Shown here one piece after another: positions 31,919 through 41,258 of a stretch of 64,000 nt of DNA; within the stretch, counting starts at the first letter, position 1; every line of letters begins with the position of its first letter. Source of the DNA: Flavobacterium rivuli WB 3.3-2 = DSM 21788 (GTDB lineage: Bacteria > Bacteroidota > Bacteroidia > Flavobacteriales > Flavobacteriaceae); assembly GCF_000378485.1 (NCBI RefSeq), contig NZ_KB899969.1, forward strand, positions 1-64,000. The letters run 5' to 3'. The translations under genes and the position numbers were made by a program. Below the pieces are notes generated by a model that searched no databases, was not told the origin of the DNA, and saw only the letters and a program-made list of their open reading frames with translations.

Positions 31919-32956
31919 ATGAAACAGCCCCTTTTGGCTTTTAACGATAAAGGCATTTACTGCGCCCAGGCAAACGTATACCTCGACCCGTGGCGCCCGG
32001 TAGATAATGCCATAATATCTCACGGCCATAGTGACCACTCACGCTGGGGCCATAAAAATTATATTACGCATCATACTAATGTGCCCATTATTAGGCACCG
32101 CCTGGGCGAAATTAACGTTACCGGTAAAAACTGGGGCGAAACCTTTACCATAAACGGGGTTATGTTTTCGTTGCATCCTGCCGGCCACATTATAGGCAGT
32201 GCCCAGATAAGGGTAGAATATAAAGGCGAGGTTTGGGTATTTACGGGCGATTATAAGACTGAAGACGATGGCATTTCAGTACCCTATGAAGTCGTAAAAT
32301 GCAACACTTTTATAACAGAGAATACCTTTGGGCTGCCGGCGTTTAAGTGGCTTCCGCAGGCTGAGGTTATGGACGATGTAAACAATTGGTGGGCACAAAA
32401 CAGGGCCGAAGGTAAAACATCGGTGCTTTTTGGCTATACCCTTGGCAAAGCACAGCGTTTGCTTAAATATCTTGATCCCAATATTGGCAAGATTTATACC
32501 CACGGTGCGGTAGAGAACATGACGCAGGTGCTGCGGCAATTTGTTGATTTTCCTGCTACCGAAAGGATAACCAGCGAAACAAAGAAAGATACTTTTCCGG
32601 GCAGTATAGTGCTTGCCCCGCCCAGCGCACACGGCAGTACATGGATTAGAAAAATGACGCCTTACGTAACAGGGTCGGCAAGCGGGTGGATGGCTTTTCG
32701 CGGTGCAAGGCGCAGGCGCGCTATAGATAAAGGCTTTGTAATGAGCGACCATTGCGACTGGCAGGGACTGCTGGAAAGCATTAAGGCTACCGGTGCCGAA
32801 AAGATTATTTGCACCCACGGCTACAGCGACATTTTTAGTGCCTACCTGCGGGAGCAGGGCTATGATGCACGTACCGAAAAAACACAATATGAAGGTGATG
32901 AGGGCGAAACAGATAACAGTGGAGCCCCGGCCGAAATAGCTGATGAAGAGTTGTAA
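31919..32956 (+). CDS. Ligase-associated DNA exonuclease (metallo-beta-lactamase type)
   Basis: A 345-residue nuclease of the beta-CASP/MBL class. Metal-binding motifs are HGHSDH (35-40), HPAGHIIGSAQI, TGDYK and, near the C-terminus, SDHCDW and CTHGY. It is the Exo member of the Lhr-helicase/Exo/Lig/MPE DNA-repair set. Homologues (SNM1-like) remove nucleotides from DNA 5' ends. It is followed by the ligase and helicase genes, but dispersed repeats separate all three, so they may not be one transcript. Confidence 0.92.
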   Translation: MKQPLLAFNDKGIYCAQANVYLDPWRPVDNAIISHGHSDHSRWGHKNYITHHTNVPIIRHRLGEINVTGKNWGETFTINGVMFSLHPAGHIIGSAQIRVEYKGEVWVFTGDYKTEDDGISVPYEVVKCNTFITENTFGLPAFKWLPQAEVMDDVNNWWAQNRAEGKTSVLFGYTLGKAQRLLKYLDPNIGKIYTHGAVENMTQVLRQFVDFPATERITSETKKDTFPGSIVLAPPSAHGSTWIRKMTPYVTGSASGWMAFRGARRRRAIDKGFVMSDHCDWQGLLESIKATGAEKIICTHGYSDIFSAYLREQGYDARTEKTQYEGDEGETDNSGAPAEIADEEL

Positions 32957-33016
32957 TTGAAGTCGGATGTTTAAAAAGTTTGATGTCCGATGCTTAAGCC
33001 ACCATAAGTGAAGCTC

Positions 33017-33250
33017 GCTCCCCTCTCCTTCGGAGAGGGGCTGGGGGAGAGGACTTCAAGCATTTATGTCATGCTGACGAAGGAAGCATCTTTGTTGAGA
33101 TCTTCGACTCCGCTTCGCTTAGAATGAAATACACACTATGCAGCTTACTCCCCTCTCCTTCGGAGAGGGGTTGGGGGTGAGGTTTAATAAAATAGAATTA
33201 ACTCAATGTAGCTCTCTCCTCTCTCCTTCTGAGAGGGTTGGGGGTGAGGT
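33017..33250. repeat. Repeat-filled 302-bp gap between the exonuclease and ligase genes
   Basis: Three direct copies of a CTCCCCTCTCCTTCGGAGAGGGGTTGGGGGTGAGGT-like unit lie at 33017-33052, 33147-33183 and 33211-33250. Each contains the hairpin CCCCTCTCC/GGAGAGGGG, and the third has diverged. A TGTCATGCTGACGAAGG-type palindromic element (33066-33130) sits between the first two. No gene is seen. The last copy ends 8 nt before the ligase ATG. Confidence 0.8.
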
Positions 33251-33258
33251 CTAAATAA

Positions 33259-34863
33259 ATGAAAAATTTCAGCCAACTTATAAAAGCCCTCGACAGCTCT
33301 AACAAAACATCGGTTAAGGTAGATGCACTTACAGAGTATTTTCGCAATGCCAGCGATACCGACAGGGTGTGGACCATAGCGATCCTTTCGCACCGCCGCC
33401 CGCCAAGGCCGGTTAACACTACGCTGCTGCGCATGTGGGCAACTGAGCTGGCTAACATTCCGCTATGGTTGTTTGAGGAGTCGTACCATATTGTAGGCGA
33501 CCTTGCCGAGACTATAGCATTGGTTATTCCTACCACAAAAAACCAATCAGACAAAAGCCTTACGGAATTTGTGGAGGAAATGATATCCCTTAAAAAAAAG
33601 ACCGACGATGAAAAGCGCGATTACCTGCACAGCAATTGGCTGGCGCTTAATTATTACGAACGTTTTGTATTTACCAAGCTCATAACGGGAAGTTTCAGGA
33701 TTGGTGTGAGTCAGAAATTAATGACCCGAGCCCTTAGCAAAGCAACGGGGGTAGACGAAGATATACTGGCCTATAAGCTTATGGGCGACTGGGATCCGAA
33801 AGCCATCAGTTTTCAAAGCCTTGTTATAGACGAAAGGTCGCAGGATGCATACTCTAAACCGTACCCGTTTTATCTGGCGTATGGTTTGGAGGGCGAACCC
33901 GAAAGCCTGGGCGATGTAAGCCAATGGAGTGCCGAGCATAAATGGGATGGAATCAGGTCGCAAACTATCATTCGCGATGGTCACATGTATGTATGGAGCC
34001 GCGGAGAAGAACTGGTAACCGATAAATATCCTGAATTTGAAAAACTGCTGGGCATTATTCCTGATGGTACAGTTATAGATGGCGAAATACTGCCGTGGGT
34101 AGAGGGTGCTGTGGGTACGTTTAACGATTTACAAACACGTATCGGCCGAAAAACCGTATCGGCAGCATTGCTTAAAAAGACCCCGGTTATTATTAAAGCC
34201 TACGATATTTTAGAATGGCAGGGCGAAGACATTCGGCAGAAACCTTATATAGAGCGCAGAAAGATTTTAGAGCAACTCTACGAAGGTATTAAGGATTACG
34301 AGTTACCCATCCAATTATCTGAAAGAATAACATTTGATAGTTGGGATGATGCCATGCACGAAAAAGCAAAATCGCGCGAACTGCGCAGCGAGGGGCTGAT
34401 GTTTAAAAGGCTGGATTCACCTTACCTCGTGGGCCGCAAAAAAGGCGACTGGTGGAAATGGAAACTCGAACCTTTTAGTATCGATGCTGTGCTTACGTAT
34501 GCTATGCGGGGCAGCGGCCGCCGTGCTACCCTCTTTACCGATTATACTTTTGCGCTTTGGGAAGATAAAGAAGATGGCACCCGCGAGTTGGTTACGTTTG
34601 CAAAAGCCTATTCCGGTTTAACCGATGCCGAATTCAGGATGGTAGACGATTATATCAAGAAAAATACATTGGACAGATTCGGACCCGTGCGAAGCGTAAC
34701 CCCTAAACTGGTTTTCGAGATAGGTTTTGAAGGCATTGCTTTTTCCGGCAGGCACAAGAGCGGCGTAGCAACACGCTTTCCGCGGATACTCCGCTGGCGG
34801 CACGACAAAAAGATAGATGAGGCAAACAGTATACAGGATTTGAAGGATATGATTCCGAAATAA
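33259..34863 (+). CDS. ATP-dependent DNA ligase (ligase-associated repair set)
   Basis: A 534-residue ATP-dependent DNA ligase. The N-terminal alpha-helical DNA-binding domain covers about 1-200, and the nucleotidyltransferase domain carries the lysine nucleophile Lys228 in HKWDGIR. Motif III-V residues follow (DGEILPW, EGLMFKR, WWKWKLE), then an OB-fold. It joins nicked duplex DNA by an adenylate intermediate. It is the Lig member of the repair set with the exonuclease (upstream) and the helicase (downstream). Confidence 0.95.
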   Translation: MKNFSQLIKALDSSNKTSVKVDALTEYFRNASDTDRVWTIAILSHRRPPRPVNTTLLRMWATELANIPLWLFEESYHIVGDLAETIALVIPTTKNQSDKSLTEFVEEMISLKKKTDDEKRDYLHSNWLALNYYERFVFTKLITGSFRIGVSQKLMTRALSKATGVDEDILAYKLMGDWDPKAISFQSLVIDERSQDAYSKPYPFYLAYGLEGEPESLGDVSQWSAEHKWDGIRSQTIIRDGHMYVWSRGEELVTDKYPEFEKLLGIIPDGTVIDGEILPWVEGAVGTFNDLQTRIGRKTVSAALLKKTPVIIKAYDILEWQGEDIRQKPYIERRKILEQLYEGIKDYELPIQLSERITFDSWDDAMHEKAKSRELRSEGLMFKRLDSPYLVGRKKGDWWKWKLEPFSIDAVLTYAMRGSGRRATLFTDYTFALWEDKEDGTRELVTFAKAYSGLTDAEFRMVDDYIKKNTLDRFGPVRSVTPKLVFEIGFEGIAFSGRHKSGVATRFPRILRWRHDKKIDEANSIQDLKDMIPK

Positions 34864-34866
34864 ATC

Positions 34867-35011
34867 AGATACGAATTACACGAATTGCACCAATTAATGA
34901 TGAGTGCGTTTTCCATTTCGACCGCAGCGCAGCGAAGTCGAGAAATCTCTAAAGTCCAAGATTAGCCTATAAGAGATGTCTCAATTGCGTTGCACTTCAT
35001 TCGACATGGAA
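34867..35011. repeat. Dispersed repeats between the ligase and helicase genes
   Basis: First comes ATACGAATTACACGAATTGCACCAATTA, a fragment of the CACGAATT repeat type. Then a 101-bp palindromic element (34911-35011) has TTCCATTTCGA and TCGACATGGAA ends, related to the element at 12095-12170. The helicase ATG is 66 nt further on. Confidence 0.7.
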
Positions 35012-35076
35012 CACCGCTTCTTCTTTTGAGGTGACTGCGGCAGAGTAAGCCCTACAACCATCAACCAACAACAAAT

Positions 35077-37536
35077 ATGAACAGGGAACAGCTTTTTGAT
35101 ATAGCAGCCGGATGGTTTGAGAGCCGGGGATGGAAACCTTTTCCGTTCCAGACCCAAACGTGGACGGCTTTTTTGCAGGGCAAACACGGACTTCTTAATG
35201 CCCCTACGGGCAGCGGGAAAACGTATGCCTTGTGGCTGCCTGTGGTGCTCGACTATATTAAAAAGAACCCCAACTATAAAACCAAACGTACTCCCGGGCT
35301 TAAAGCCATCTGGATCACTCCGCTGCGGGCATTATCAGTAGAGATTAAACAGGCGGCCGAACGTGTGGCTGACGATTTGGGCACAGGACTAACCGTAGGA
35401 ATTCGTACCGGAGATACATCTGCCGCTGAGCGTGCCAAACAAAAAAAGTCAATGCCCGATTTGCTCGTTACCACGCCCGAAAGCCTGCAACTTATGTTAG
35501 CAACAAAGGGTTACGAAACCATTTTTAAAACCTGTGGTGCGATTATAATAGACGAATGGCATGAACTATTGGGGACCAAGCGCGGTGTGCAGACAGAATT
35601 AGGCCTAAGCCGTTTACGTAACATCGCACCTAAAATGCGCATTTGGGGGATATCGGCAACCATTGGTAACCTGCAGCAGGCAATGGAAGTATTGTTAGGC
35701 CCGCATTCTCAAGCATTAAACAATGCCGTTATGATACGGGCGCACATCAATAAAAAAATAAATGTAATATCTGTAATACCAGATAAAATGGATGCCTACC
35801 CGTGGCGCGGGCACATGGGGCTACACCTGATAGACGAGGCGGCGAAGATAATTAAAGGGAGCCGCACTACGTTATTGTTTTGCAATACCCGCGCCCAGTG
35901 CGAACTTTGGTACCAGGCATTGTTAGACAAGCACCCGGAATTTGCAGGCGACCTTGCCATGCACCACGGCAGCATAAGCCGCGACAGCAGGCAGTGGGTA
36001 GAGCAGGCCATTCGCGATGAGCAGCTTCGTGCGGTGGTTTGCACATCAAGCCTTGACCTTGGGGTAGATTTTGCCCCTGTAGAAACAGTAGTGCAAATAG
36101 GCGGGCCTAAGGGTGTGGCGCGATTTTTACAACGCGCCGGCCGTAGTGGGCACAGCCCCGGTAAAGACAGCAACATTTACTTTTTGGCAACCCATGCCAT
36201 AGAATTGGTAGAAGCGTCTGCATTACGCCGTGCCGTGCAGGAAACGGTAGTAGAAGACCGCGTGCCTTACCTTAATAGCTGGGATGTACTCGTGCAGTAC
36301 CTTGTTACCCTTGCAGTGTCGGACGGGTTTTATCCCGATAAGATATTTCATGAAGTAAAAAGTACCTTCTGCTTTCAGGGGATGAACGAAGATGACTGGC
36401 AGTTTTGCCTCAACTTTATAACGCAGGGAAGCCAGAGCCTGCAGGCGTATGACGAATACAAGAAGGTAGAGATAGAGGCCGACGGTACCTTTAAGGTAAA
36501 CAGCAAGGCCATTGCGCTGCGCCACCGTATGCAAATGGGTACTATTGTGGGCGACTCTGTAATGAATGTAAAGTTTCTTGGCGGCGGTTACCTTGGCAGT
36601 ATAGAGGAATGGTTTATATCTAAACTAAACCCGGGCGATACCTTTATTTTTGCCGGAAGAAAACTGGAGCTTTACCGTGTTAAAAATATGGAAGTACTGG
36701 TACGCATGGCAAGCCCCGGTGCTAAGGCAATGCATGCAAGCTGGATGGGAGGGAGGCTAACACTATCTGCACAAATGAGCGAACTGCTGCGGGAAGAATT
36801 GTATGCCGCCAATACCGATACCATGACCCGCGAACTCCGCGCGCTTACCCCCATGTTTACCCGACAGCGCAAAGAAAGTATAGTGCCCAATGCCGACCAA
36901 TTTTTAATTGAAACGTTTAAGACCCGCGAGGGTTACCATGCTATATTTTACCCGTTTGAAGGGCGTTTTGTACATGAGGCGCTGGCGAGCTTAATGGCTT
37001 ACCGCATAAGTTTGCTTACTCCCATCACATTTTCATTGGCATATAATGATTATGGTTTTGAATTACTGAGCGACCAGGAAATAGACATGCAGCAGGTATT
37101 GGATAACGACCTTTTTACACCCCGCCACCTGCATGCCGATTTGCAGCACAGCCTTAACGCAACTGAGATGGCACGCCGAAAGTTTCGGGATATTGCCGTA
37201 ATTGCAGGATTGGTATTTACAGGTTATCCCGGCAAGGTGGTTAAAACGAAACATTTGCAAAGCGGGTCGCAACTGATATTTGAAGTATTCAGGGATTATG
37301 AGCCGGACAATCTTTTATTCCGGCAGGCATACCGCGAAACTTTTGAACACCAGCTCGAAGAAGGACGTTTGCTTTTGGCACTGGAGCGCATTCAGCGTCA
37401 GGAAATTGTATGGAAACCGTGCCAAAAGCCCACACCTTTCAGTTTTCCTGTAATTACTGACAGGCTTCGCGAAAAATTATCAAGCGAAACACTTGCAGAC
37501 AGAATTAAAAAAATGACGGCGAGTTATATGAAGTAA
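35077..37536 (+). CDS. Ligase-associated DEXH-box DNA helicase (Lhr-type)
   Basis: An 819-residue SF2 helicase. Walker A is APTGSGKT at 42-49, motif Ib TPESL, Walker B DEWH at 159-162, motif III SATIG, and the second RecA domain has TSSLDLGVDF and QRAGRSGH (motif VI). A winged-helix and Lhr-core C-terminal region follow (about 400-819). This is the Lhr-Core type helicase that translocates 3' to 5' on single-stranded DNA. Its partners are the Exo and Lig genes upstream and PdeM at 14801. Confidence 0.95.
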   Translation: MNREQLFDIAAGWFESRGWKPFPFQTQTWTAFLQGKHGLLNAPTGSGKTYALWLPVVLDYIKKNPNYKTKRTPGLKAIWITPLRALSVEIKQAAERVADDLGTGLTVGIRTGDTSAAERAKQKKSMPDLLVTTPESLQLMLATKGYETIFKTCGAIIIDEWHELLGTKRGVQTELGLSRLRNIAPKMRIWGISATIGNLQQAMEVLLGPHSQALNNAVMIRAHINKKINVISVIPDKMDAYPWRGHMGLHLIDEAAKIIKGSRTTLLFCNTRAQCELWYQALLDKHPEFAGDLAMHHGSISRDSRQWVEQAIRDEQLRAVVCTSSLDLGVDFAPVETVVQIGGPKGVARFLQRAGRSGHSPGKDSNIYFLATHAIELVEASALRRAVQETVVEDRVPYLNSWDVLVQYLVTLAVSDGFYPDKIFHEVKSTFCFQGMNEDDWQFCLNFITQGSQSLQAYDEYKKVEIEADGTFKVNSKAIALRHRMQMGTIVGDSVMNVKFLGGGYLGSIEEWFISKLNPGDTFIFAGRKLELYRVKNMEVLVRMASPGAKAMHASWMGGRLTLSAQMSELLREELYAANTDTMTRELRALTPMFTRQRKESIVPNADQFLIETFKTREGYHAIFYPFEGRFVHEALASLMAYRISLLTPITFSLAYNDYGFELLSDQEIDMQQVLDNDLFTPRHLHADLQHSLNATEMARRKFRDIAVIAGLVFTGYPGKVVKTKHLQSGSQLIFEVFRDYEPDNLLFRQAYRETFEHQLEEGRLLLALERIQRQEIVWKPCQKPTPFSFPVITDRLREKLSSETLADRIKKMTASYMK

Positions 37537-37606
37537 ATTTAGGTTGCTGCGTTTGTAACTTGTCAAATTCTCTTTATTATCATAAAACAAGCCTCAAATT
37601 TTCAAA

Positions 37607-38350
37607 TTATTGCTTTGTGTATTCCACAAGTTGGTTATAAATAACCTGCCTTACCTTTTCTTTAAGTTCTTTCCTGTCGTCGGTCGTTAAACCTTTAGTT
37701 TCTATAAAATGATGCACTTTAGCCCGCATAATGCCGGGGCTTCCGCTAAAAAAGGTAAACGAAAAACGTTTTTTATTATCGGCAAATGTCATAGGTACAA
37801 TAGGTATCTGGTGGTCTACTGCCAGTCTAAACGCGCCGTCTTTAAACTCGTCCAGTAACACATTTTCATCTTCAGGCACACCGCCTTCAGGAAAAATACA
37901 AACGCTTAGCCCTCGGTTTAGCCTGTTTTGCGCCTGGGCAAATACATCTACCCTGCTTTTAGAGTTATTGCGGTCTACAAGTATAGAACTCTTGCGGTAA
38001 AAAAAGCCAAAAACGGGAATCTTTGTCAGCTCTGCCTTGCCCACAAAAACAAATGGGTTCTTAGATATTACAAGCATCAGCATAATATCTGTCATAGAGG
38101 TGTGGTTAGCCACCAGCATATAGCTTTTGCCTTTTACCATTTGCTGTTCGCGTTCAATTTTATAGTAAAAGCCCATACCATACAGTATGAACTTTGCCCA
38201 AAAGCGTGCCAGTACAAAAAAAATGGGATAGGTAGCATCAAACGATACCGATAAAATAAGAAATGGAGAAAGCAGAAGTATGGGTATAGCCATAACTATA
38301 TAAAACCAAATGCGCCATAGCGTCCATAAAAAATACTTTACCACTTTCAT
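37607..38350 (-). CDS. plsC: 1-acyl-sn-glycerol-3-phosphate acyltransferase
   Basis: A 247-residue membrane-bound acyltransferase. The catalytic HX4D motif is NHTSMTD, followed by the acceptor motifs FPEGGVPE and VPMTF. Two hydrophobic segments lie at the N-terminus (about 8-40). It adds the second acyl chain to make phosphatidic acid. The start at 38350 (MKVVKYFLW) is preferred to the frame 20 codons upstream. It is divergent from trpS with 76 bp between. Confidence 0.92.
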   Translation of the reverse strand: MKVVKYFLWTLWRIWFYIVMAIPILLLSPFLILSVSFDATYPIFFVLARFWAKFILYGMGFYYKIEREQQMVKGKSYMLVANHTSMTDIMLMLVISKNPFVFVGKAELTKIPVFGFFYRKSSILVDRNNSKSRVDVFAQAQNRLNRGLSVCIFPEGGVPEDENVLLDEFKDGAFRLAVDHQIPIVPMTFADNKKRFSFTFFSGSPGIMRAKVHHFIETKGLTTDDRKELKEKVRQVIYNQLVEYTKQ

Positions 38351-38397
38351 ATAGCCCAAATGTAAGAATTCAAACCTTAATATAATATCAAAACCGT

Positions 38398-38405
38398 TAC
38401 CTTTG
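38398..38405 (+). promoter_or_regulatory. -7 element of trpS
   Basis: TACCTTTG matches TAnnTTTG exactly, 21 nt before the trpS ATG. On the other strand, TACATTTG (38358-38365) could serve plsC. No good -33 box was found for either. Confidence 0.45.
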
Positions 38406-38426
38406 TGCAAATTCTATTTGTAAACA

Positions 38427-39398
38427 ATGGCAAAAATCTTAACCGGCATTCAGAGTACAGGAACCCCGCATTTGGGCAACCTGCTGGGTGCTATCCTGCC
38501 GGCCATCGAAATGGCCAACAAACCCGAAAATGAATCGTTCCTGTTTATAGCCGACCTACACTCTGCAACGCAGATTAAGGATGGCAAAAGCCTGCGCGAA
38601 AATACCTATAGCGTTGCAGCAACCTGGCTGGCCTGCGGCCTGGACATTAATAAAGTGGTTTTTTACCGCCAGAGCGATGTACCGCAAACGGCAGAGCTGT
38701 CATGGTACCTTAGCTGCTTTTTTCCGTTCCAGAGACTTACACTGGCGCATTCGTTTAAAGATAAGGCAGACAGGCTGGATGATGTTAATGCAGGTTTGTT
38801 TACATACCCCATGCTTATGGCCGCCGACATACTTTTATATGATGCCGAGTTTGTACCCGTAGGTAAGGACCAGTTACAGCATATAGAGATTACACGCGAT
38901 GTGGCAAGCCGTTTTAACCACCAGATGGGAGAAACGTTTGTATTGCCCGAAGCAATATCTAATGAGGATACCAAGATAATTCCCGGCACCGATGGCGAGA
39001 AGATGAGCAAATCGCGCAATAACTTTATTAATATCTTTCTTGATGATAAAGCGTTGCGCAAAGCTGTTATGAGCATACAAACCGACAGTACACCACTGGA
39101 AGAGCCTAAAAACCCGGATACCGATAATGTATTTGCTATTTACAAACTATTAGGTACACTGGAACAAATAGAACAAATGCGTGCCAATTATACGGGTGGC
39201 AACTACGGTTATGGCCATGCCAAGCAGGCATTGTTCGAATTGATTATAGAGAAGTTTAAAACCGAACGCGAGAAATATAATTACTACATTAATAACCTAC
39301 CCGAGGTAGATGCTTTACTTAAAACCGGTGCTGCAAAAGCTGCTGTTGTAGCCAATGAAGTACTTGGAAGGGTAAGAGAGAAAATGGGGTATGAGTAA
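38427..39398 (+). CDS. trpS: Tryptophan--tRNA ligase
   Basis: A 323-residue class I aminoacyl-tRNA synthetase. The HIGH-like motif is GTPHLGN (12-18), and the KMSKS motif is preserved as GEKMSKSRNN near 192. The length is the bacterial norm. It charges tRNA-Trp. Followed by intergenic repeats rather than another gene. Confidence 0.98.
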   Translation: MAKILTGIQSTGTPHLGNLLGAILPAIEMANKPENESFLFIADLHSATQIKDGKSLRENTYSVAATWLACGLDINKVVFYRQSDVPQTAELSWYLSCFFPFQRLTLAHSFKDKADRLDDVNAGLFTYPMLMAADILLYDAEFVPVGKDQLQHIEITRDVASRFNHQMGETFVLPEAISNEDTKIIPGTDGEKMSKSRNNFINIFLDDKALRKAVMSIQTDSTPLEEPKNPDTDNVFAIYKLLGTLEQIEQMRANYTGGNYGYGHAKQALFELIIEKFKTEREKYNYYINNLPEVDALLKTGAAKAAVVANEVLGRVREKMGYE

Positions 39399-39407
39399 AT
39401 TATAGTG

Positions 39408-39645
39408 ATTAGTGATCAGTCGCGGTTAGCCGCAACCATAATATAATAAGCCACGAATTACATAATTACCACACATAAGTGTGGAATTATCGTAATTCGT
39501 GGCTTATTGTTTTGACTATGATGACTAATAAGATTGCTTCGTGCCTCGCAATGACGGCACCTGAAGAAAGGATTGTTTATTTTGATGTAGGTCGGAAAAA
39601 CTGTGGCTGCGACTGTAAACTGTGACTGACCACTGAATACTGTTA
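39408..39645. repeat. Compound repeat region after trpS
   Basis: The 255-bp gap contains TCAGTCGCGGTTAGCCGCAACC, then GCCACGAATTACATAATTACCACA facing GGAATTATCGTAATTCGTGGC (39451-39505), then GCTTCGTGCCTCGCAATGACGG, and finally CTGTGGCTGCGACTG. These belong to at least three of the dispersed families seen elsewhere in this window. No gene is seen. Confidence 0.65.
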
Positions 39646-39653
39646 TGCGGTCA

Positions 39654-40028
39654 CTATTTAGCTATCTCAAGAGACACCTTTAACTCGCCATGGTTTTTGT
39701 TGTCGGCAATTTCCATAAAGGCTTTTTTAGAAAGATCAATATCGCGCCCGCCGCCAAAGGGCCCGCGATCGTTTACCACTACAATTACCGATTTATCGTT
39801 TGCTAAATTAGTAACCTTTACTTTAGTGCCAAAAGGTAGTTTTTTATGCGCAGCCGTTAGTTTATTATTGCTAAAGGTTTCTCCGCTGGCCGTTTTTTTG
39901 CCGTTAAATTTATCGGCATAATAGCTTGCAACCGCTTTCTTATCGTAAGAGCTAAAAGAACCTTTACGCGACGAGCAGGCAACAAGTACGGCTGCTATAA
40001 GCAGTAAAAATGCAATCCTTTTTATCAT
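39654..40028 (-). CDS. RlpA-like lipoprotein (second of a pair)
   Basis: A 124-residue lipoprotein (lipobox VLVAC, Cys18) with one double-psi beta-barrel domain: [40 protein letters not shown], then [19 protein letters not shown]. RlpA proteins bind or cut septal peptidoglycan glycan strands lacking stem peptides. Unlike E. coli RlpA it has no SPOR domain. Its ATG overlaps the stop of the previous RlpA gene by 4 nt. Confidence 0.88.
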   Translation of the reverse strand: MIKRIAFLLLIAAVLVACSSRKGSFSSYDKKAVASYYADKFNGKKTASGETFSNNKLTAAHKKLPFGTKVKVTNLANDKSVIVVVNDRGPFGGGRDIDLSKKAFMEIADNKNHGELKVSLEIAK

Positions 40029-40507
40029 GACTGTTTTTTATCTAAAAGCTCAATTTTTACTTTAAAGCTGCCTGAATTTTTATTGGAAGCAATTTCCATG
40101 TATGCCTTTTTGGTAAGGTCTATTTCGAGCGTTTTACTGTAAGGGCCACGGTCGTTAACTTTAACATCAACAAATTTGCCATTATTTTCGTTAGTTACCC
40201 TTACTAAGGTACCCAATGGCAGTTTCATGTGGGCCGCAGTATATTTTGCATTATGAAAACGTTCACCGCTGGTGGTTTTCCTGCCATTAAATTTATCGGC
40301 GTAGTAAGTAGCCAATGCGCCTTTTTTATAGAGCGTAAGCTTTGGCGTGCTTAATTTTGTAATTTTCGCATTTGTTTCTGTGGAGTCTGCGGCTACGGCT
40401 GCAACTACTCCTTTTGGTTTCTGCGGGATAGGTGTACTACCCTGCGAAAACCCTGAGATAATAAATAACAATACGGCTGTACTGAAAATAATACTACTAT
40501 TCCTCAT
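40025..40507 (-). CDS. Secreted RlpA-like protein (first of a pair)
   Basis: A 160-residue secreted protein (signal peptide to about residue 20) with a linker and a C-terminal double-psi beta-barrel domain ([59 protein letters not shown]). Both partner genes keep the putative catalytic Asp in VNDRG. It has no lipobox and no SPOR domain. Start at MRNSSIIFS (40507) because the upstream 18 residues are basic and polar. Confidence 0.85.
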   Translation of the reverse strand: MRNSSIIFSTAVLLFIISGFSQGSTPIPQKPKGVVAAVAADSTETNAKITKLSTPKLTLYKKGALATYYADKFNGRKTTSGERFHNAKYTAAHMKLPLGTLVRVTNENNGKFVDVKVNDRGPYSKTLEIDLTKKAYMEIASNKNSGSFKVKIELLDKKQS

Positions 40508-40568
40508 AATACTATATTTTTTTGTGTTCGTATTTTTTTTACTTACCAACAAATATGCCATATAAGCA

Positions 40569-40588
40569 AAAAGCCTCTATCGAGGCTT
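40569..40588. terminator. Short hairpin terminator
   Basis: AAGCCTC pairs with GAGGCTT around TATC, just upstream of the RlpA pair and downstream of the membrane protein gene on the minus strand. Confidence 0.6.
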
Positions 40589-40594
40589 ATAAGG

Positions 40595-41035
40595 TTAATT
40601 TAACCACTGTGACCATGGAATCCTGCTTAGCAGTAATAATAATGCTATGACATAAAAAACTCCAATAGATTTAAATTTCTTTGTGTCTTCCTCTGTTTTT
40701 TTGTGTTTGGACCAACCTATGGTTATAAGGGCAATGGCAATAATATTTATAAGCGGGTGCTCTACCACATACAGCCTTAAAGTGCTGTCTTTCATTGCAG
40801 CACCCATACCACCTGCCTTAACAGCATCAAAGTAAGGTGATGTAAAAAGTAATATAAGCCCGAACACCAGTTGCATGTGCGAGAAAATAAGTGTTATCAT
40901 GGCAATACGCCTGTCCTGCAGGTTAAAAGGCCTCTTTCTTGATAACCCTACAAACGAATTTAAAATTGTTAGTACTAATAAACCCAGTACTGCAAAAGCA
41001 AAATAAGAGTGCAGTTCTTTAATGGATGAATACAT
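40595..41035 (-). CDS. Four-helix membrane protein (cytochrome b-like, unassigned)
   Basis: A 146-residue protein with four hydrophobic segments (about 8-28, 47-65, 90-107, 123-141). It has His residues near segments 1 and 3 (ELHSYFAFAV, FSHMQL, VVEHPLINI, SKHKK), which fit the pattern of small heme-binding b-type proteins in Bacteroidota, though haem ligation is not shown. Monocistronic. Confidence 0.7.
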   Translation of the reverse strand: MYSSIKELHSYFAFAVLGLLVLTILNSFVGLSRKRPFNLQDRRIAMITLIFSHMQLVFGLILLFTSPYFDAVKAGGMGAAMKDSTLRLYVVEHPLINIIAIALITIGWSKHKKTEEDTKKFKSIGVFYVIALLLLLSRIPWSQWLN

Positions 41036-41212
41036 AGTTTTGTGATATTGAAGAAAGCAAATATAAACAAAACCTGTAATAGAAAGTGCACTAAACTTAT
41101 GCTAAAAGGCAAGTAAAGCATTGTTTAGAATGAATCTAAAGATAGTTTTTTAGAGTCAATACTTTGATAAATAAATAATTACATAAAGTCATTTAACTAA
41201 AATGGTAAAACA

Positions 41213-41240
41213 AAAAAGGTTAGCCTAAGCTAACCTTTTA
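41213..41240. terminator. Bidirectional terminator
   Basis: AAAAGGTTAGC pairs with GCTAACCTTTT around CTAA. It serves the endonuclease gene on the minus strand. Confidence 0.8.
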
Positions 41241-41258
41241 CAAGCATAATATTGCTTT

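Noticed and set aside
33017..33250. Possible CRISPR array, because of three similar units
   Set aside because: Only three copies with unequal spacing and a palindromic element between; repeats have hairpins typical of intergenic repeats, and no cas genes are nearby.
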